Source of the DNA: Bacillota bacterium
Lineage (GTDB): Bacteria > Bacillota > Clostridia > Peptostreptococcales > Anaerovoracaceae
Direction of reading: 5' to 3'
Assembly: GCA_021769295.1 (NCBI GenBank)
Contig: JAETTD010000008.1
Span: forward strand, 1 to 64,000
Length of the DNA: 64,000 nt
Both the position numbers and the translations under genes were made by a program. The notes beneath the pieces are model-generated. The model saw only the letters and a program-made list of their open reading frames with translations, was not told the origin of the DNA and searched no databases. Within the stretch, counting starts at the first letter, position 1. Each line of letters opens with the position of its first letter. This document shows, piece by piece, positions 24,848 through 33,033 of the stretch.

Positions 24848-26281
24848 ATGAATTACAATACAGACGTTTTAATTATAGGAGCCGGCGCCGTAGGCACGGC
24901 AATAGCAAGAGAGCTGTCAAAGTTTCAGCTCGATGTGATTTTATGCGACAAGAATGACGACGTGGGCGGCGACGCTTCAAAATCATGCAGCAGCTGCTGC
25001 AGTACAGAGAGCACAGTAACTCCCTTTACTTTGGAGTCTAAACTGGCTCAGTCATCAAGACCGCTGTTTTATCACCTCTGTGAGGAACTGGAAATACCTA
25101 TAAACTTTTGCGGAAGCATAACGCCCGTTCTCAATGAGGAGCAGATGAAAGTAATTCCTTCAATGCAGGAAAAGGCTTTTAACAACGGCGTATACGATGT
25201 GGAATTCCTTACCCATGACGAAATTATGGAGCTGGAGCCTAACATCAACCCATGTAACTTGGGAGGACTTTACTCTCCGAGAGACGCTCAGATAAGCCAG
25301 TTTATGCTGGTAATAGCCCAGGCTGAAAATGCCGTGGCCAACGGCGTTGAGGTCCTCTTGGACTGCCGGGTAACGGGCATGGAAGTAAAGGACGGAAAGA
25401 TAGAAACCGTCAATACTACCAAAGGCGATATACATGCAAAGTGGGTAATAAACTGTGCAGGGCTTTATTGCGACGAAATTGCAAAAATGGTGGGAGAATG
25501 CGACTTTACGGTTCATCCGAGAAAAGGGCAGTTCTTCATACTAAGCAAGGACACACCTGTAAAAGTATCTCATACCATAATGTCAATTCCTACGCCAACC
25601 AGCAGAGGAACACTGGTAATACCTACTGTTGACGGCAATATCCTTGTTGGACCTACAGCGGAGGATCTACAAGACAAGACGGATAAAAAGACAACAAAAG
25701 AGGGACTTGATTTCGTAGCAAGAAACGCCTTGGCTCTTGTGCCCGGACTTCACATGGAGGACACCATAACACAGTTCGTAGGCCTGAGACCGGCAAGAGA
25801 ACCGGAGGGGTATAATATACTGGTTTCCGAGAAAGTAAAAGGCTATGTCGGAATTTCAGGCATCCGTTCTTCAGGACTTACCGTAAGTCTTGGTATTGCA
25901 AAATACACCATTCATGAAATGCAGAAGGCAGGACTGGAACTTAAAAGAAAGAACGGCTTTATTAAGAGAAGAGAAGGAATCGTCAAATTTTCCGACAAAT
26001 CAGATGAAGAAAAAGCTAAGCTCATAGAAAAAGACCCGCTGTACGGCAAAATAATATGCCGCTGTGAGCAGATAACTGAAAGCGAAATCGTTCAGGCTAT
26101 TCACAGACCTGTGGGAGCACGCACGGTGGACGCAGTAAAAAGACGTGTACGTGCAGGCATGGGACGCTGCCAGGGAGGATTTTGCAGCCCTCTCGTAATA
26201 GAGATTATTGCAAGAGAGCTTAACATAAGCCCTGAAGAAGTCCGCAAGCGTGGCGGAGTTTCGTATATGCTTGATAAATAA
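24848..26281 (+). CDS. GlpA-like FAD oxidoreductase with BFD-type [2Fe-2S] domain
   Basis: A 477-residue protein of the anaerobic glycerol-3-phosphate dehydrogenase family. The DAO fold begins with IIGAGAVGTAIAREL. The C-terminal BFD-like domain has CRCEQ near residue 400 and CQGGFC near residue 441, four Cys for one [2Fe-2S] cluster. The segment that in GlpA reads roughly TTKANSGIVHAGYD is replaced here by ASKSCSSCCSTEST (residues 40-53). The His-Ala-Gly-Tyr substrate/flavin region is therefore lost and a Cys-rich one stands in its place. The protein is likely a polyol-phosphate or hydroxyacid dehydrogenase rather than true GlpA. Confidence 0.85.
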   Translation: MNYNTDVLIIGAGAVGTAIARELSKFQLDVILCDKNDDVGGDASKSCSSCCSTESTVTPFTLESKLAQSSRPLFYHLCEELEIPINFCGSITPVLNEEQMKVIPSMQEKAFNNGVYDVEFLTHDEIMELEPNINPCNLGGLYSPRDAQISQFMLVIAQAENAVANGVEVLLDCRVTGMEVKDGKIETVNTTKGDIHAKWVINCAGLYCDEIAKMVGECDFTVHPRKGQFFILSKDTPVKVSHTIMSIPTPTSRGTLVIPTVDGNILVGPTAEDLQDKTDKKTTKEGLDFVARNALALVPGLHMEDTITQFVGLRPAREPEGYNILVSEKVKGYVGISGIRSSGLTVSLGIAKYTIHEMQKAGLELKRKNGFIKRREGIVKFSDKSDEEKAKLIEKDPLYGKIICRCEQITESEIVQAIHRPVGARTVDAVKRRVRAGMGRCQGGFCSPLVIEIIARELNISPEEVRKRGGVSYMLDK

Positions 26282-26285
26282 GGTT

Positions 26286-26313
26286 TTGACAGAATAAGCT
26301 GTTAAAATATAAA
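26286..26313 (+). promoter_or_regulatory. Internal promoter before the TRAP genes
   Basis: A perfect TTGACA, 16 bases, then TATAAA, 40 bases before the dctP start. The transporter could thus be expressed apart from the enzymes, or at a higher level. Confidence 0.55.
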
Positions 26314-26353
26314 TCCGAAAGAGAATAAAAGAAAGAGAAAAGGAGAATGAACC

Positions 26354-27391
26354 ATGAAAAAAGCAGTATCACTGATCCTTGTAATGGCTCTTCTGATGAC
26401 TGTAGCTTTAACAGGCTGCGGTAAAAAATCAGAAGGAAGCGATGAGTACTATGAATGGTCACTGTCATGCGAATATTCGTCAGACAACCACCAGACCATA
26501 GCATTACAGGAAGCCGCAAAGGAAATTGAAGAAAAGACGGATGGACACATCAAAATAACTGTTTATCCTAACATGGCTCTCGGTGATTACACCGTAGTAT
26601 ACGGTCAGGTTGCATCAGGAGACATTGAAATAGCGGCATGTCCTATTTCACCTGAATACGACAAGAGAGCAGAATTCCTGAGCATGCCTTATCTGGCAAC
26701 AAGCTTTGAGGAATTCGAAAAGGATTATTTTGAAGGCGGATTCGTTTATGACGTTATCGCAGACATAGCCGGAGGTTCCGGTATCAAAGTTATGGGAGTT
26801 CTGAACGCAGGATTCATGGGTCTTGGTTCAAAGTCATTCCCGGCAGAAGATTTTGCAACTCTGACAGGTACATCTTCCAAGACTACTCTTATGAGAGTAC
26901 CCGGAAACCAGGTTTACAAAGACGTTATGGGAGCTATGGGCTACAACACCACCAATATCCCTTATTCCGATCTGTATTCAGCAATGCAGAACGGCCTTTG
27001 CGAAGGTTGGCTTGGCGGAAGCGGACTTACAAACTACGATGCATTCCGTGATGTTATAAAGTACTTCGTAGACTGCAACGTTATCAATGAGTGTATTCCT
27101 ATCTTCATGAATCAGGAATTGTTTGACAGCCTGCCTGAAGATTATCAGACTATAGTAGCAGACGCTTTCAAGACTGCACAGACTACAGTTAACGATGAGC
27201 GTTCGGAACAGGAAGCTCAGGCTCTGAAGGATATGGAAAGCTATGGAATTAAAGTTATAACTCCTACAGATGAAGAACTGGCAGAACTTCGTGACAGACT
27301 TCGTCAGGAAGTATGGCCTAAGATGGTAGATTCCATTGGCGAAGAGCTTCTTGAAAAAACTTGTGAACACTATGGAGTAACACTCAGTTAA
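26354..27391 (+). CDS. TRAP transporter solute-binding lipoprotein (DctP family)
   Basis: Extracytoplasmic substrate-binding protein of 345 residues. The signal peptide ends in a lipobox (ALTGC, Cys22), so it is a lipoprotein. The family region ALGDYTVVYGQVASGDIEIA is followed near residue 180 by MRVPGN, where Arg181 is the residue that holds the carboxylate of the ligand in DctP proteins. The usual GQENP segment reads GWLGG. An acid ligand is therefore expected but not a standard C4-dicarboxylate. A good AAGGAG precedes the ATG. Confidence 0.92.
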   Translation: MKKAVSLILVMALLMTVALTGCGKKSEGSDEYYEWSLSCEYSSDNHQTIALQEAAKEIEEKTDGHIKITVYPNMALGDYTVVYGQVASGDIEIAACPISPEYDKRAEFLSMPYLATSFEEFEKDYFEGGFVYDVIADIAGGSGIKVMGVLNAGFMGLGSKSFPAEDFATLTGTSSKTTLMRVPGNQVYKDVMGAMGYNTTNIPYSDLYSAMQNGLCEGWLGGSGLTNYDAFRDVIKYFVDCNVINECIPIFMNQELFDSLPEDYQTIVADAFKTAQTTVNDERSEQEAQALKDMESYGIKVITPTDEELAELRDRLRQEVWPKMVDSIGEELLEKTCEHYGVTLS

Positions 27392-27432
27392 TCTTAATTA
27401 GAAGATCTTAAAGACCTGAAAAGAGATAATCA

Positions 27433-27465
27433 TAAGACGGGTATCTGCAATGGGTACCCGTCTTA
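27433..27465 (+). promoter_or_regulatory. Stem-loop between dctP and dctQ
   Basis: An 11-bp perfect stem (TAAGACGGGTA with TACCCGTCTTA) around an 11-base loop. It has only a weak downstream T content, so it is more likely an mRNA-stabilising or partial-attenuation structure. Such a structure would keep the binding protein in excess over the membrane subunits. Confidence 0.65.
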
Positions 27466-27495
27466 GGGAATATCAAAGAAAGAGGAACTGATAAA

Positions 27496-28008
27496 ATGAG
27501 AGACAAGGTTGAAAACTTTCCTGTATGGAAAGGAATCTTAAAAATTGAACGTTTTGTAATGGTTATCTGCAGTGTGGCAATCGTTTTGACTATCGTAACA
27601 AACGTTGTATGTCGATATATACTTCATATAACTTTCAACGGATATGATGAAATCGTAATAATTTTGGCCCTGTGGCTTTATTATGTCGGCGGACTTTACG
27701 GAAGTTACGAAGACTGTCAGATAAAGGCGGATGTACTTTCCATAATGGTAAATAACGAATCCACCTTGAGGCTTTTCGGAATAATTCAAAAAGTCGTAAC
27801 CTTGGTGATTTCAATAATACTGGCTGTATGGTCCATCGAATATCTGCAATTTTGCCTGAATATAGGCGGCAAAACAGCAATACTTCACATACCTATGCTG
27901 GTATCACGTTTTGCCTTGGTATTCGGATATGTGACACCTGTATTTTATAATATTTACCATGCTATTTTAACCATTGCGGATAATAAGAAGTTAGGAGGTG
28001 CCAAGTAA
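27496..28008 (+). CDS. TRAP transporter small membrane subunit (DctQ family)
   Basis: A 170-residue protein with four predicted membrane helices (about 17-40, 50-70, 88-110, 125-150). The DctQ pattern FNGYDEIVIILALWLYYVG is visible in the second helix. It forms the membrane unit with the large subunit, whose start overlaps its stop by one base. GAGGA lies 8 to 12 bases upstream of the ATG. Confidence 0.9.
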   Translation: MRDKVENFPVWKGILKIERFVMVICSVAIVLTIVTNVVCRYILHITFNGYDEIVIILALWLYYVGGLYGSYEDCQIKADVLSIMVNNESTLRLFGIIQKVVTLVISIILAVWSIEYLQFCLNIGGKTAILHIPMLVSRFALVFGYVTPVFYNIYHAILTIADNKKLGGAK

Positions 28009-29330
28009 TGCTTCATATAGCTATAGGCTTCCTGTTACTTGTTATATTGCTTATCATAGGCGTACCCGTAATGTACTGTTTCGGAGCTGCTTTGATATAC
28101 TGCTCCGTTACTTTGGGCTATACGCCGACTATGATATTTCCTACGATATACGGCAAACTGTCAAGCGTGGTGCTGTTATCCATTCCGCTCTTTATACTGG
28201 CCGGAAAAATAATGGAGCATGGCAAAATAGGAGATGCCCTAATTAACTTTATCGAAATGCTTATAGGAAAGATAAAGGGCAGTCTTGCAATTATGACAGC
28301 AGTTGCCAGCGCAGTCTTCGGCGCTATCTGCGGAAGCGGCATGGCTACGCTTTCTTGCATAGGCTCAATCATGATTCCGAGAATGAAGGAAAGAAGATAT
28401 CCGCCGGAAATCGCTGCCGCAGTATCATGCTGTGCCGCTCCGCTGGGTATGCTTATTCCTCCGAGCGGACTCTGCATAGTAGTAGCATGGGGAGCAAACC
28501 TTTCGGTTACGGCATGCTTTATGTCCACATTGATACCGGGAATCATACTTACAATATTGATAGGTTTAACTTCTTATGTAATGCTCAGAAAGAGCGATAT
28601 TGACAGCGGAACAGGAATCGAAAAGCTTCCTACATTTAAGGAGACTTTTTCCAAGGTTGTTGTTCCGAGAACAGTACATGCCATACCGGCGCTTTTAATG
28701 CCGTTCATAATACTGGGCGGAATATACGGCGGTATCATGACAGCAACCGAAGCTGCTGCAGTTTCAGCGCTCTATGCGTTCCCTGTAGCCGTATTCATAT
28801 ACAAGGGAACCACCTTGAAGGGTATGAAGGACGTATTGATTGACAGCGCTCGTTCGACGGGTGTAGTTATGGTAATGTGCGTAATGACCATGGCTCTGGG
28901 ACAGATTCTTACAATGGAAAACCTGCCGACAGAGCTGCTCGGATTACTGACTGCAGTATCAGACAATAAATACGTTGTATTGATGATGATAAATGTATTT
29001 TTGGTTTTCATCGGAATGATTATGGACGATACCTGCGCTACAATGCTTTGCGCTCCGCTGCTTATTCCGCTTGGACAGCAGCTTGGTGTTGACCCATATC
29101 ACATGTGTGCAATTCTTGTTACCAACATCGGCATGGGTAACGTTACACCGCCGACAGCACCGTTTTTGTATATGGCATCAGGACTTGCAGATGTCAGCGC
29201 AGCAAAGGTAATGAAGCCTGTGCTGATAATAATCTTATGTGCTTATTTGCCGACGCTTATTTTGACTACATATATTCCGGAACTTTCGACATTCCTGCCG
29301 AACTTAGTTTCAAGCATCAGCGTGGGCTAA
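28008..29330 (+). CDS. TRAP transporter large membrane subunit (DctM family)
   Basis: A 440-residue permease with about twelve helices. Family signatures are visible: GAICGSGMATLSCIGSIMIP near residue 106, AAPLGMLIPPSG near residue 143 and NIGMGNVTPPTAPFLYM near residue 370. It couples sodium entry to uptake of the ligand delivered by the DctP protein. It is the last gene of the operon, with a terminator 30 bases downstream. Confidence 0.94.
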   Translation: MLHIAIGFLLLVILLIIGVPVMYCFGAALIYCSVTLGYTPTMIFPTIYGKLSSVVLLSIPLFILAGKIMEHGKIGDALINFIEMLIGKIKGSLAIMTAVASAVFGAICGSGMATLSCIGSIMIPRMKERRYPPEIAAAVSCCAAPLGMLIPPSGLCIVVAWGANLSVTACFMSTLIPGIILTILIGLTSYVMLRKSDIDSGTGIEKLPTFKETFSKVVVPRTVHAIPALLMPFIILGGIYGGIMTATEAAAVSALYAFPVAVFIYKGTTLKGMKDVLIDSARSTGVVMVMCVMTMALGQILTMENLPTELLGLLTAVSDNKYVVLMMINVFLVFIGMIMDDTCATMLCAPLLIPLGQQLGVDPYHMCAILVTNIGMGNVTPPTAPFLYMASGLADVSAAKVMKPVLIIILCAYLPTLILTTYIPELSTFLPNLVSSISVG

Positions 29331-29360
29331 AAAATATTATATAAGAAAGCAATGAACTTT

Positions 29361-29390
29361 GGGAGGCGCCGGTAAGGCGGCTCCCTTTTT
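29361..29390 (+). terminator. Rho-independent terminator of the TRAP operon
   Basis: A 10-bp stem with one mismatch (GGGAGGCGCC and GGCGGCTCCC), five-base loop, then five T residues. Confidence 0.88.
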
Positions 29391-29405
29391 GGTACTAATC
29401 AGGAC

Positions 29406-29626
29406 TGCCGCAATCAAAGAAAAATTTGACCTTTACGGCAGTTTGGAGAGGTGTTGGCGGTTAAAAATGCCGCAATTTTAAAAAAAGTTAAGTTTTACGG
29501 CAGTTTTAAGAGGTTTTTAGGTAAAATACTGCCGTAACTGAAGAAAAAAATCAAATTTACGGTAATTTGGCCGGTCGTCAACATAGAAAAATGCCGCAAT
29601 TCAAAGAAAAATCAGAGTTTGCGGCA
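29406..29626 (+). repeat. Palindrome array 2: four 35-nt units at exact 62-base period
   Basis: Units start with TGCCGCAA or TGCCGTAA at 29406, 29468, 29530 and 29592 and end in CGGCA or CGGTA at 29440, 29502, 29564 and 29626. All units are 35 nt and all spacers 27 nt, exactly as in array 1. The loops share a purine-rich core (AAAGAAAAA), the reverse complement of the array 1 core, so the two arrays point in opposite directions. The array lies between the convergent TRAP operon and recN, and fills most of that 380-base gap together with the two flanking terminators. Confidence 0.9.
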
Positions 29627-29661
29627 GTCAGGCAACAATCCAATACCGCAGGCGCCGAACA

Positions 29662-29689
29662 CAAAAAGAGGCAGCATTTAAGCTGCCTC
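29662..29689 (-). terminator. Rho-independent terminator of recN
   Basis: On the - strand GAGGCAGC pairs with GCTGCCTC around a six-base loop and runs into five T residues. It lies about 20 bases after the recN stop. Confidence 0.88.
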
Positions 29690-29710
29690 TCAGGTAGTCT
29701 TTTCATTATG

Positions 29711-31327
29711 CTATGCTCCGCTGATGAGTTCTCTGGCGCTTTGCAAAGTGGTGTCGGTGATGACAGCGCCACCCAAAAGCCGGGCAATTTCATGGACCTT
29801 TTCTTCATGAGTCAACGGCTTTACCGATGTATAGGTGCTGTTTTCATCCGACTCTTTGTATATCCTGTAATTATGCTCGCCGCAAGCCGCAATCTGAGGG
29901 AGGTGGGTTATGCATATTATCTGATGCTCGCCGGAAATCTCCTTTAGCTTCTTACCGACAATGCTTGCGGTTATGCCGCTGATTCCGTTATCTATTTCAT
30001 CAAAGATGAGAGTAGGAATTCTGTCGTAAGAGCTTATGATGTTTTTGAAAGCCAACATGATTCTCGACATTTCGCCGCCGGATACTATTTTGTAAAGAGG
30101 TTTCAGCGGTTCTCCCTTGTTGGTGGTTATGAGAATTTCAACTTTATCAATACCGTCCTCACAGGGCTCGGCAAGAGATTCTATAGATATTTTAACGGAT
30201 GAATCGTTGAAATTCAAATCATGAAGCTCCTTTTGTATGGCCGCTTCGAGCTCTGCGGCTTTAGCTATCCTTGCTTTTGTCAGAGCACTGCAAGACTGCA
30301 TTAACTCCGCTTTTAAAGTTTTAAGCCGTCCGGCAAGAGAAGCCTTTCTTTCATCAAAGTTTTCGGCAGCGGTAAGTTTGGATTGAAGGTTATACCTGTA
30401 TTCCAGTATTTCATCTATGGTGTCGCCGTATTTCTTTTTCAGGTTGTCTATAAGATTTATTCTTGCAATGGCTTCATCCAATTCGACAGGTGAAAAAACT
30501 ATTGAATCCTTTAAAGAACGCAAAGAGTGGCATACGTCTTCAAGTCTGTAGTAAAGGTCGCTGAATTCTTCCGATAGGGAAGCGATTTCTCTTGAAAACC
30601 CTGAGACTTCGTCCACATATTTTAACGACGAGTTTAAACCATCCATAACGGAAGGGGATTCTTCGTACATGATCTGATATGATTTGTTTATGTTTTCAAA
30701 AATCTTTTCACTGTTTTGCAGAAGGGAAATCTGTTCTTCAAGCTTTGCGTCTTCTCCCAAAATGAGGTTTGCCTTATCTATTTCTTCAGCTTCGTACCTG
30801 TAAAAATCAAGCTTTCTTGCATTTTCCTTCTCCATGGAAAGAAGCCCTGAAAGCTCGGCCTTGCATTTCGTATATTCATTATAACGATTTCTTACATTTT
30901 CTTTTAAAGAATCGGTGGAATCATGCCTGTAAGCATCCAAAAGGACTATATGATAATCAGGATTTAAGAGCGATTGGTTATCATACTGCCCGTGTATGTC
31001 GGCCAGCTTGGCAGAAACCTTGTTTATCTGAGAAAGGGTGACGATTTCGCCGTTAATTTTGCACAGGTTTTTTCCGGCAGAGGAAATTTCCCTCGTTATT
31101 ACAAATTCGTCGTCTCCGAGAGAGCCTACAAGCTGAATCACGGCTTTGTCGGTGCCGGTTCTGACGTAGGATGAATCTGCACGGCTTCCGAGGGCAAGGC
31201 TGACAGCCTCGATTACTATGGATTTTCCGGCGCCGGTTTCTCCGGTTATTATATTGAGACCGTCGTTAAAATCAATTTCTGCATTTTTGATTATGGCAAA
31301 GTTTTTAATGCTGATATGACTAATCAT
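29711..31327 (-). CDS. recN: DNA repair protein RecN
   Basis: SMC-like ATPase that acts early in double-strand-break repair. Walker A GETGAGKSI is near residue 29. The long coiled-coil middle (about residues 150-350) separates it from the C-terminal half, with VSGGEMSRIMLAFKNI (ABC signature) near residue 416 and LIFDEIDNGISG (Walker B) near residue 440. The length of 538 is near normal. The start overlaps the argR stop by eight bases. argR-recN is a conserved pair in Firmicutes. Confidence 0.95.
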   Translation of the reverse strand: MISHISIKNFAIIKNAEIDFNDGLNIITGETGAGKSIVIEAVSLALGSRADSSYVRTGTDKAVIQLVGSLGDDEFVITREISSAGKNLCKINGEIVTLSQINKVSAKLADIHGQYDNQSLLNPDYHIVLLDAYRHDSTDSLKENVRNRYNEYTKCKAELSGLLSMEKENARKLDFYRYEAEEIDKANLILGEDAKLEEQISLLQNSEKIFENINKSYQIMYEESPSVMDGLNSSLKYVDEVSGFSREIASLSEEFSDLYYRLEDVCHSLRSLKDSIVFSPVELDEAIARINLIDNLKKKYGDTIDEILEYRYNLQSKLTAAENFDERKASLAGRLKTLKAELMQSCSALTKARIAKAAELEAAIQKELHDLNFNDSSVKISIESLAEPCEDGIDKVEILITTNKGEPLKPLYKIVSGGEMSRIMLAFKNIISSYDRIPTLIFDEIDNGISGITASIVGKKLKEISGEHQIICITHLPQIAACGEHNYRIYKESDENSTYTSVKPLTHEEKVHEIARLLGGAVITDTTLQSARELISGA

Positions 31328-31787
31328 TTTTTGTCCTCGTGTAAAGCATCTCCTTAAATCTGTCTAATATTATGGGAACGCTTTCTTCGGAATCGGCAAG
31401 TAAAAACAAGGTGTTGTCACCGGCGATGCTTCCTATGATATGCGTTATTCCACAGTTGTCGATTGCTTCGCCTGCTGCGTTGGCGCATCCCGATAAAGTT
31501 TTAACCACTACAATGTTGCCTGATGCATCGAAAGACGTTATGGTCTCTCTGAAAATTTTTGTAAACCTGTCAGAAGCAGGCGTGTCCTTGGACTTGTTGG
31601 AGGCATATTTGTATTTGCCACCGGATGAAAGCACTTTTACCAGCTGCAGCTCCTTAATATCTCTGGAAACCGTGGCCTGAGTGACGTTGTAGCCGTTTTC
31701 CTTTAATAGGGCTGCTAAATTTTCCTGAGTGTCAATTTCGTAGGTATTGATTAGCTCAAGAATTTTATTTTGTCTTGAATAACGCAT
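31320..31787 (-). CDS. argR: Arginine repressor ArgR
   Basis: A 155-residue regulator of arginine metabolism. The N-terminal winged helix has TQATVSRDIKEL near residue 37. The C-terminal arginine-binding, hexamer-forming domain has GSIAGDNTLFLLA near residue 120. The ATG at 31787 is chosen because AAGGAG lies eight bases upstream; a longer frame to 31805 would begin before that site. It shares a short intergenic region with the divergent ruvC. Confidence 0.94.
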   Translation of the reverse strand: MRYSRQNKILELINTYEIDTQENLAALLKENGYNVTQATVSRDIKELQLVKVLSSGGKYKYASNKSKDTPASDRFTKIFRETITSFDASGNIVVVKTLSGCANAAGEAIDNCGITHIIGSIAGDNTLFLLADSEESVPIILDRFKEMLYTRTKND

Positions 31788-31798
31788 AAAGAAACTCC

Positions 31799-31852
31799 TT
31801 TGCATAAATATAATTCTAAAGAAATTTTAACACAGCCACTTTTCCTTTGCAA
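31799..31852 (-). promoter_or_regulatory. argR promoter with possible ARG box
   Basis: On the - strand TTGCAA (31852-31847), 17 bases, then TAAAAT (31829-31824). Over the expected transcription start lies TTTGCATAAATATAATTC (31799-31816, + strand). One half of it fits the ARG box pattern well, the other poorly. Autoregulation by ArgR is plausible. Confidence 0.5.
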
Positions 31853-31853
31853 G

Positions 31854-31882
31854 TAGACAAACGAATGTTTGTATGTTATAAT
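31854..31882 (+). promoter_or_regulatory. ruvC promoter with LexA-like box in the spacer
   Basis: TAGACA, 17 bases, then a perfect TATAAT. Inside the spacer lies ACAAAC-GAAT-GTTTGT (31857-31872), a perfect 6-bp inverted repeat around four bases. This has the geometry of the Gram-positive LexA/DinR site (CGAAC-N4-GTTCG), with one change per half. It would place ruvCAB under SOS control, as known in other bacteria. Confidence 0.55.
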
Positions 31883-31915
31883 TTTTTGAAGCGAAAAACG
31901 AACAGAGGTTGAAAA

Positions 31916-32410
31916 ATGCGGATTTTAGGTATAGACCCCGGATATGCGATTCTTGGGTACGGTATAATAGATGTGAAAGGAAACAGATTTTCCGTGGTGG
32001 ATTACGGCGCAATCCTGACGGATGCTTCCATGGAAATGCCTATCAGACTGCAGGCGCTGTATAGCGGGCTTAAAGAACTTATACATAAATACAAACCGGA
32101 TGAGGCTTCTATTGAAGAGCTCTTTTTTAATAACAACGCAAAAACCGCCATATTGGTGGGGGAAGCGAGAGGCGTTGCGGTCCTGGCATGTGCAGACGGC
32201 AATCTTAAAATAGGCGAGTATACGCCGCTCCAGATAAAACAGGCGCTTGTCGGATACGGAAGAGCTGATAAAAAGCAGGTGCAGTACATGGTTAAAACCA
32301 TGCTGAATCTGGAATCGGTGCCAAAACCCGATGATACCGCCGATGCACTGGCGGCGGCGATTTGTCATGCCCACTCGGCAGGTAAAAGAGATATTTTGAA
32401 AGGCAGGTAG
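31916..32410 (+). CDS. ruvC: Holliday junction resolvase RuvC
   Basis: Endonuclease that cuts Holliday junctions symmetrically. The catalytic acidic residues are visible: Asp in GIDPG (residue 7), Glu in SIEELFF near residue 67 and the Asp pair in [13 protein letters not shown] near residue 139. It has 164 residues, as usual. It is followed within five bases by ruvA, and together with ruvB the complete branch-migration and resolution set is present. Confidence 0.96.
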   Translation: MRILGIDPGYAILGYGIIDVKGNRFSVVDYGAILTDASMEMPIRLQALYSGLKELIHKYKPDEASIEELFFNNNAKTAILVGEARGVAVLACADGNLKIGEYTPLQIKQALVGYGRADKKQVQYMVKTMLNLESVPKPDDTADALAAAICHAHSAGKRDILKGR

Positions 32411-32414
32411 GCAA

Positions 32415-33014
32415 GTGATAAGATATGTAAAGGGAACCTACAGCATGAATGTAAACGGAGGAATAGTGGTTGAAACCCAGTCAGGACTGGGGCTTGAGAT
32501 ATTTCTGCCTGTAAATTCTCCCATATATAAATACGGAGAGGGCGAGACCATAAAAGTTTACACTTCTATGATAGTTAAAGAGGATGATATAAGTCTTTAC
32601 GGATTTCATAACAGGGAAAGCCTTGAAGTCTTTGAAAAACTCATAACCGTAAGCGGTGTCGGAGCAAAGGGCGCCATGTCTCTTCTCGGGACGCTGGATT
32701 CGGACGAGCTGAAAAGAGCAATAGCCTTTGAAGATGCCAAAGAAATCAGCCGCGCCAACGGAATAGGCAAAAAGACGGCGGAGCGTATAATCCTCGAATT
32801 AAAAGACAAGCTGGGCAAGCTTGAACAATCGGTTTCGGCTCCGCAGATGCCTTCCGGCGCCGGAATTACGGCGGACAGCAGGACAGAGGCGATAAACGCT
32901 TTGATTGCACTTGGATATACAAAGGCGGAAGCCTTCAATGCGGTAGCTTCAATAAACGATGAAGGCCTGTCAAGCGAAGAATATATTAAAAAAGCTCTTA
33001 AAAATCTGTTTTAG
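32415..33014 (+). CDS. ruvA: Holliday junction branch migration protein RuvA
   Basis: Tetrameric protein that binds the four-way junction and loads RuvB. The OB-fold start MIRYVKGTY, the helix-hairpin-helix region VSGVGAKGAMSLL and ISRANGIGKKTAERIILELK, and the C-terminal helical domain that contacts RuvB are all present in 199 residues. The start codon is GTG at 32415, five bases after ruvC. Confidence 0.95.
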   Translation: MIRYVKGTYSMNVNGGIVVETQSGLGLEIFLPVNSPIYKYGEGETIKVYTSMIVKEDDISLYGFHNRESLEVFEKLITVSGVGAKGAMSLLGTLDSDELKRAIAFEDAKEISRANGIGKKTAERIILELKDKLGKLEQSVSAPQMPSGAGITADSRTEAINALIALGYTKAEAFNAVASINDEGLSSEEYIKKALKNLF

Positions 33015-33033
33015 AGCAATCGAAAGGTAACTT

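Noticed and set aside
29567..29947. 126-codon ORF on the + strand
   Set aside because: It runs through palindrome units, the recN terminator and the antisense of recN, and has no ribosome site or protein-like pattern.
31852..31872. Shared operator controlling both argR and ruvC
   Set aside because: The inverted repeat lies in the ruvC spacer and starts just outside the argR -35, and the two genes have no common regulation elsewhere; the LexA reading is simpler.
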